Notes under the pieces: generated by a model
Told to the model about the DNA's origin: nothing
Seen by the model: only the letters and a program-made list of their open reading frames with translations
The model's database searches: none
Assembly: GCA_027627225.1 (NCBI GenBank)
Contig: CM051027.1
Span: 44,702,618 to 44,766,617 of the forward strand
Direction: 5' to 3'
From: Congeria kusceri
Lineage: Eukaryota > Mollusca > Bivalvia > Myida > Dreissenidae
DNA: 64,000 bases
Translations under genes and position numbers: made by a program
Shown here: positions 60,801 to 64,000 of the stretch, in pieces
Numbering within the stretch: position 1 is the first letter of the stretch
How the letters are laid out: every line of letters begins with the position of its first letter

Positions 60801-62921
60801 TACGGTCTACCACTTGACCATTATAAGGTGGAGCAGTGCAAAAGATAATTTTTCATGCAATTTAATAGTTTTTCACTTCCGATTTTTTAAGTCGTCTTTT
60901 AACTTCCAATTTTTAATCTTAATTAATTTTGTATAACTACTAATACTAATTCTAATACAGTAATAAACTGTGTTTTCGACTGTAAGACACGGTATTTGTG
61001 CCTTTTTGCTTCACCTGTTTTGGTAACTTTTAAGCCGAAGCCATTTTCCAGAAATTACGGTTCCCCGCAAATAAGCTACATGAAGCAGTTAACTGTATAT
61101 AAATGAAGTTTTATTATGAAAAAACAAATAATCGGCAACCGGACAAGTTAAAACGGTCATTTAATACGACCATGTGGTGTTCTTGGGATTTTATCGTTAA
61201 CCGTTTGCAATTGTGCTAAAGTAAATTTGATCCCCGAAAATTACTCCCATTAACAAAACGAAAACAAATTTGATGGCAGTTCATTTTGGGGGAATTTTGG
61301 TCTGAAATGGGGGAAAAATATATACTTTTTCATTGGGGGAATAATGCAGAATTTCGGCATCAAAATACGGAGATCAAGACCCCTGATTACTGGGATAAAA
61401 TGAAACGATAAATATAATAATCAATGTTTTAAAATGCCTGTTCACTTTTCCCAGCTACGCTAATATTTTTTAGTTGTTAGTAAGGTATAAACTCCGCCCT
61501 AAAATTGCCATATTTTATTGGTTAATGAGATCGTTGTAGACGGAACTACAAAGTTCAGTAACATGTCAATAACACTGTTGGAAGTTAGGCGTTATCTATC
61601 AATATGGCGTTCGTTTATGGCCCTGTGGTTAAAGATCGGTGTAACAGATAAAGGGATTTAGGGTTGTCGCTTTGAAAATTAAAGCATGTCGGCAAATGAC
61701 TAACTGCTTTGAAGGCATGTCGGGCCTGACAAGCGATACAGGCCAGCGGGAAACCCTGTATTGTCTTCTTTAAATTTGTAGCAATCTAATAAAACGAGGG
61801 TGTTAATTACACGCACATAACATAACGCTTACCTAACGGGAAATCACTAACACCGTTACTAATTCAAATTAGATTGAGGGCATAATAAACTTTCTATCGA
61901 CGACACTCATTTGCATACGCGTTCTTATTGGCTGACTGGTTAGCTGTAGTTAAGCCGACTCCGCCTGCGTCTTGATTTTATCGATAATTGACACATTGGT
62001 GAAGAAGGGGAATGTGTTTATTGCCGAGTAGGCGTTTTTTGTCTTGGGAAAATATGCGCACGCCAGAGAAATGGGTTGCTTCCTACAATCGAACACCGAG
62101 ATTTAAGGCGTCCTTTTCATAAAAGTATGCGTTCAAATACGCCGAATTACGCGTTACCGAGAATTCTGCACATAATTATACCACATAAGGACCATACCAC
62201 TCAACAGAGCATTATATTTCATAAAAGTATGCATTCAAATACGCCGAATTACACGTTACCGAGAACTCTGCACATAATTAAAACACATAATTATTTACAC
62301 AATTGGCATGAAATATAATAAAAGAAAACATGCAATTCAAGGTCATTTACACTGATCTATCTCACTGTCCGACTCAATACCAATATTGTCCAACTCACAA
62401 TCGATTTGGGATAGTTGTACTTAGCCATGCATGTAGTCTAAATCTATGATGGTTTCCCCGCGAAACCGGTCAAAATGCGTAGTTGGATTACTAGGCTGGG
62501 TACCAGTTCGGGGAAACTCCGCTCTCAGTTCTAAATAAAGCTCAAATCCTTCGAAATTGAGAATACTGTCCGACTCACTATCAGTTTAACCTATGAAAAC
62601 TGCAAATTATATAATTTATTGCATGCAAGTTTCAAACTGAAACCAGAAAACAAAGCCGATATCTACTGTGCACGTTAAAATCAACAGATTTGAATGCAAT
62701 CAATTAAAGACTTTATATGGAACTATTATTATTCATGGATTTAACGACGGGCCGATTCGCCAATACCTGTGATCTTCGAACTCGACAAAAGCAAAAGGAG
62801 GTCCTCGTCTTGTTTTCAAGTCAACAAACGTTATTTTTCCAAATTTGTAAAATAAATCTTCTATGTCTCGAGCTCTTATATCTGGGGGCAAATTGCCAAC
62901 GTATATTCTGTTATCGGGCAT
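42816..62921 (-). CDS. SRSF1: Serine/arginine-rich splicing factor 1 (SF2/ASF), 255 aa
   Basis: Four coding exons: 62921-62767, 50352-50108, 43788-43616, 43010-42816 (stop TAG 42818-42816). All junctions are GT-AG and phases close. RRM1 has RNP2 IYVGNL (6-11) and RNP1 GPPFAFVEF (40-48). A long Gly-rich hinge (about 78-118) follows. The second, pseudo-RRM has the diagnostic SWQDLKD (140-146) and [17 protein letters not shown]. The C-terminal RS region ends [14 protein letters not shown]. Length is close to the 248 aa of the human protein. SRSF1 is a nuclear splicing activator that binds exonic enhancers and recruits the spliceosome. Oddities: a run of 12 glycines (encoded by a CCA-type microsatellite) before the RS region, a shorter RS tail, and a 12.4 kb first coding intron full of transposable elements (introns 2 and 3 are about 6.3 and 0.6 kb). 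The ATG was chosen because [12 protein letters not shown] aligns with the family start. Confidence 0.96.
43989..44190 (+). mobile_element. AACAAGAGTGCCATTGTCAC-type repeat in SRSF1 intron 2
   Basis: It matches the first 200 bases of the repeat at 39914 (AACAATTCAAAAACTAATAA, GTTGAGGTAT). It starts with AACAAGAG and a small inverted repeat. Confidence 0.65.
44280..46330 (+). mobile_element. About 140 bp unit repeat of the 37077 family, split by a hAT-like insertion
   Basis: Units with GTGACCTTGACCCCACCCAC, CATATGCAATCCCAAG and TTCTCAAGTTATTGAGCGGA run from about 44280 to 44962 and resume at about 46068-46330. They lie in the same orientation as the element at 37077. The typical ACAAGAG start is not seen here. 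Confidence 0.75.
44963..46067. mobile_element. hAT-like non-autonomous insertion, 1105 bp
   Basis: The left end CAGGCATACAGATTA (from 44967) matches the reverse complement of the right end, CAGGGATACAGATTA. It sits inside the tandem unit at 44280-46330, flanked by TTTAAGTA (44955-44962) and TTTAAATA (46068-46075), an 8 bp near-duplication with one difference. CAGGG-type ends and an 8 bp duplication are typical of hAT elements. No transposase frame is present. Confidence 0.65.
46331..47410. other. SRSF1 intron 2 stretch with minor repeat fragments
   Basis: No exon is supported. Around 47040-47220 are GACCTTGACCTTTGA-type fragments. Around 47260-47390 is the GGAACGACCTGACAATATAC family also seen at 30606, 34870 and 49660. 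Confidence 0.4.
47420..49622 (+). mobile_element. Second large GGGCCATGATGGCCC repeat with a nested insertion
   Basis: It starts ACAAGGGGGCCATGATGGCC and GCTCACCTGAG, and ends with the full hairpin GCTCACCATGAGCAC, TTT, GTGCTCAGGTGAGC then TAAT. The core has the same 167 bp units as the copy at 31160-34533. It is interrupted by the element at 48630-49404. Confidence 0.75.
48630..49404. mobile_element. Inverted-repeat DNA element nested in the 47420 repeat
   Basis: The ends are CAGTGTTCTGC and GCAGAACACTG, perfect inverse matches (11 bp). CTCTGG flanks both sides (48624-48629, 49405-49410), while the same repeat elsewhere (about 57831-57842) has AGCTCTGGTGAC uninterrupted, so the empty site is known and the duplication is 6 bp. 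The length is 775 bp and it is non-coding. Confidence 0.8.
49623..50088 (+). repeat. GGCAATA-ACTCCCTG / ACGACCTGACAATATGCGCA repeat fragment
   Basis: Two units (about 49626-49790 and 49795-50088) share AAAGGGCAATA, ACAACCTGATAATATGCGCA-type and GTTTCATYAAA phrases. The tail ATATGCTCCCCCCTTTCAGG then GAGC is a hairpin like those ending other families. It ends 20 bases from SRSF1 exon 2. Confidence 0.6.
50589..51245 (+). mobile_element. 37077-family element in SRSF1 intron 1
   Basis: It starts AACAAGAGATGTTTGTAAAA and CATGTATGCCCCCT, has about 140 bp core units, and ends near CAAGATACCCCCACTTCTTTGA without the closing G run, so the 3' hairpin is degraded. Confidence 0.75.
51246..55590. other. 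SRSF1 intron 1, largely unassigned
   Basis: No exon, RNA gene or clear element is supported. Small items: an 8 base inverted pair CTGCGTCC/GGACGCAG near 52900-52920, and GAGTCGGACA motifs at about 54400 and 54825 that reappear as the complement near 62365-62575. Confidence 0.4.
55596..56800 (+). mobile_element. Longest copy of the 37077 family
   Basis: It starts ACAAGAGATGTTTGTAAAAT and ATGTATGCCCCCCCCCC, and carries about eight core units of roughly 140 bp, some shortened. The 3' hairpin was not found; it stops near TTTATAGGGTTCGTAGGTCG. Confidence 0.7.
57280..58051 (+). mobile_element. 5'-truncated GGGCCATGATGGCCC-family copy
   Basis: Core units (ACCATGTGACCCC, GGGGCATAATTTGAACAA, CTCTGGGCCTTGTGGTTTCA) lead into the conserved 3' region (ATTCAGCGGACCGGAAAGAT, CGGGCGATCACAAAA) and a mutated end hairpin (GCATGAGCACTTTGTGCTCC). 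The palindromic start is absent. Confidence 0.7.
58268..61758. mobile_element. hAT-like element, 3.5 kb, with another element nested inside
   Basis: The ends CAGGGTTTCCCGC and GCGGGAAACCCTG are perfect 13 bp inverses and continue imperfectly (GGCCTGTCGGCATC against GGCCTGTATCGC). TATTG flanks both ends (58263-58267, 61759-61763), shorter than the usual 8 bp. No long transposase frame remains. Confidence 0.7.
59082..60548. mobile_element. Nested inverted-repeat element, 1467 bp
   Basis: The termini CAGCGTTTTTCCTC and GAGGAAAAACGCTG are perfect inverses (14 bp). Both ends also carry TTGGGAATGGTACC-type motifs in opposite orientation. TAAAA directly flanks each side. It lies wholly inside the element 58268-61758, so it inserted later. 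The open frame at 60238 overlaps its right part and has no recognisable domain. Confidence 0.7.
61764..62766. other. SRSF1 intron 1, exon-1-proximal part
   Basis: It holds a two-copy duplication of about 102 bp (62120-62221 and 62222-62295: CATAAAAGTATGC, TTCAAATACGCCGAATTAC, CTGCACATAATTA) and TGTCCGACTCA motifs. No exon is supported. Confidence 0.5.
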
Positions 62922-63155
62922 GATAAATTTTAATGAGAAATATAAATGCCGATTTTTTCAGCTCGCAGAGTAATGGCGTCTACTTGCTTTGTTTCTGCGC
63001 GCGCATAAAGACGGATATCCGGATTTGGGGCTACTGGAAATACCGAGTTTTACCAAAATCTTCCAAACTCCAAATTCTGGTACCCGATCTTTAATTACTT
63101 CGTGGTAAAGGTCTGGCATCACCCAAATCTCCATGGTAACACCGGTTAAACCAAG
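62922..63155. promoter_or_regulatory. Probable shared promoter interval between SRSF1 and a divergent transcript
   Basis: About 235 bases separate the SRSF1 start codon (minus) from an ATGGCTGAG followed by a donor on the plus strand. The interval must contain the SRSF1 5' UTR or promoter. No TATA box is obvious at a suitable distance. Confidence 0.35.
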
Positions 63156-63717
63156 ATGGCTGAGGTACGTTACTTTATATAGGCAATTTTAAACGAGCTT
63201 GACAATTACGTACTTCTTTACATGTCGTTGTAATATCGTTCCGCCTTTCATTCAACCTTTGTCTTGTCTTTTTATATGCATGCTGCCATTTCAGCATAAA
63301 TTGTAGTTTTGTTAAAAAGCTCACCCAAATTAAGTTGATGTCTATTTCGGATATTCGAATAAGTGTTCAGGAACTAATTCAGTGTAAGCAGTTAATGCGT
63401 ATTGGTAGTTAATTTGATTTCTAATATTGCTATAAAGACCAATCACGTTATTGTATATTGTTCGTGTTAAAGTATTACAGCAAAAGTAAATGTGTATTGC
63501 ATCACCATTTTAGAATTATTACATTTGGAAATACATTAACAATGTAGATCTAGTTAGTAGTAGTTGATGCTAGTAGAATTTACTGTACAATTCTTGTTTT
63601 TGTATTTATTTTCAGGTTGCTGATTCATTTAGAAAATGCTGGATTCATTTTGTGTGCATGGCTGGCCAACTGTACTGCAATTCAAAGGATCTTGAAATTT
63701 ACTGTTATATATTTTAA
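63156..63717 (+). CDS. Possible small two-exon gene or lncRNA divergent to SRSF1
   Basis: Exon 1 CDS 63156-63164 (ATGGCTGAG in a CCAAG context) is followed by GTACGT. A T-rich acceptor (TTTATTTTCAG) opens exon 2 at 63616 and the frame reads VADSFRKCWIHFVC and on to a TAA at 63715-63717, giving 36 aa. AATAAA at 63725-63730 follows closely. I recognise no family. It may be a short protein, a non-coding transcript, or the first exon of a gene that continues past the window with different splicing. Confidence 0.3.
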
Positions 63718-64000
63718 AACATAAAATAAAATAAAACGTTCTTCTGCACAGTGGTGTTTTTTTATATTTATGTTTCATTATTATCAGTATTAATTAACAA
63801 ATCATATACACCTTAGGTATTATGATTAAGAAGGTGGAAAAGTAGGCATGCCTTACAGAGAAAAGAAATTACAATTAATTTATACAATTAATGAAAAAAG
63901 GCCTTGAAACTTATAGCTGAAACACTGTACATGTCACTCTTATTACAGTGATATGACTGGAAACATTGACTAAATCATTTTATGTACAATACTTATGCCA

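Overview
The window is AT-rich eukaryotic nuclear DNA. It has short exons with GT-AG introns, long introns, and very dense interspersed repeats. The gene content is an SR splicing factor, a Kazal-repeat protein, an RBR-type ubiquitin ligase and a Mutator-domain protein. The repeat families have hairpin ends and tandem-repeat cores. Together these suggest an invertebrate, most likely a bivalve mollusc; the group is an inference and I cannot name the species.

Layout. 1-9.3 kb: mostly repeats and unassigned DNA, with one weak plus-strand exon candidate at 2778. 9.8-16.9 kb: an intact 8-exon minus-strand gene. It joins a Mutator-like transposase domain to a C-terminal DEDDh 3'-5' exonuclease; all reading phases close and the product is 881 aa. 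This is the most unusual gene here. 17-21.2 kb: a repeat district with CCGTG/TGGTCC-rich DNA and a well-bounded 1.24 kb inverted-repeat element with a 6 bp target duplication. 21.5-24.7 kb: a plus-strand RBR (RING-IBR-RING2) E3 ligase gene. Its long reading frame is cut by one in-frame TAA, which an optional 165 nt intron could remove. 25.2-26.5 kb: a minus-oriented repeat element. 27.7-29.6 kb: five 3' exons of a minus-strand multi-Kazal gene. 30.7-41.2 kb: a tRNA-headed SINE, large hairpin-ended repeats, a 38 bp satellite interrupted by a clean insertion, and other tandem repeats. 41.6-62.9 kb: the complete minus-strand SRSF1 gene (4 coding exons, 255 aa), whose introns are filled with nested transposable elements. 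63.1-63.7 kb: a possible small divergent transcript starting about 235 bp from the SRSF1 start codon.

The protein genes appear functionally unrelated (splicing, ubiquitination, protease inhibition or matrix, nucleic-acid processing). What unifies the window is repeat biology. Several families share a 5' end (ACAAGAG followed by a short hairpin) and a 3' subterminal hairpin but carry different tandem cores. One copy sits in a satellite array that preserves the empty-site sequence and shows no target duplication. This fits non-autonomous Helitron/Helentron-like elements. hAT-like elements with inverted ends have inserted into these and into each other.
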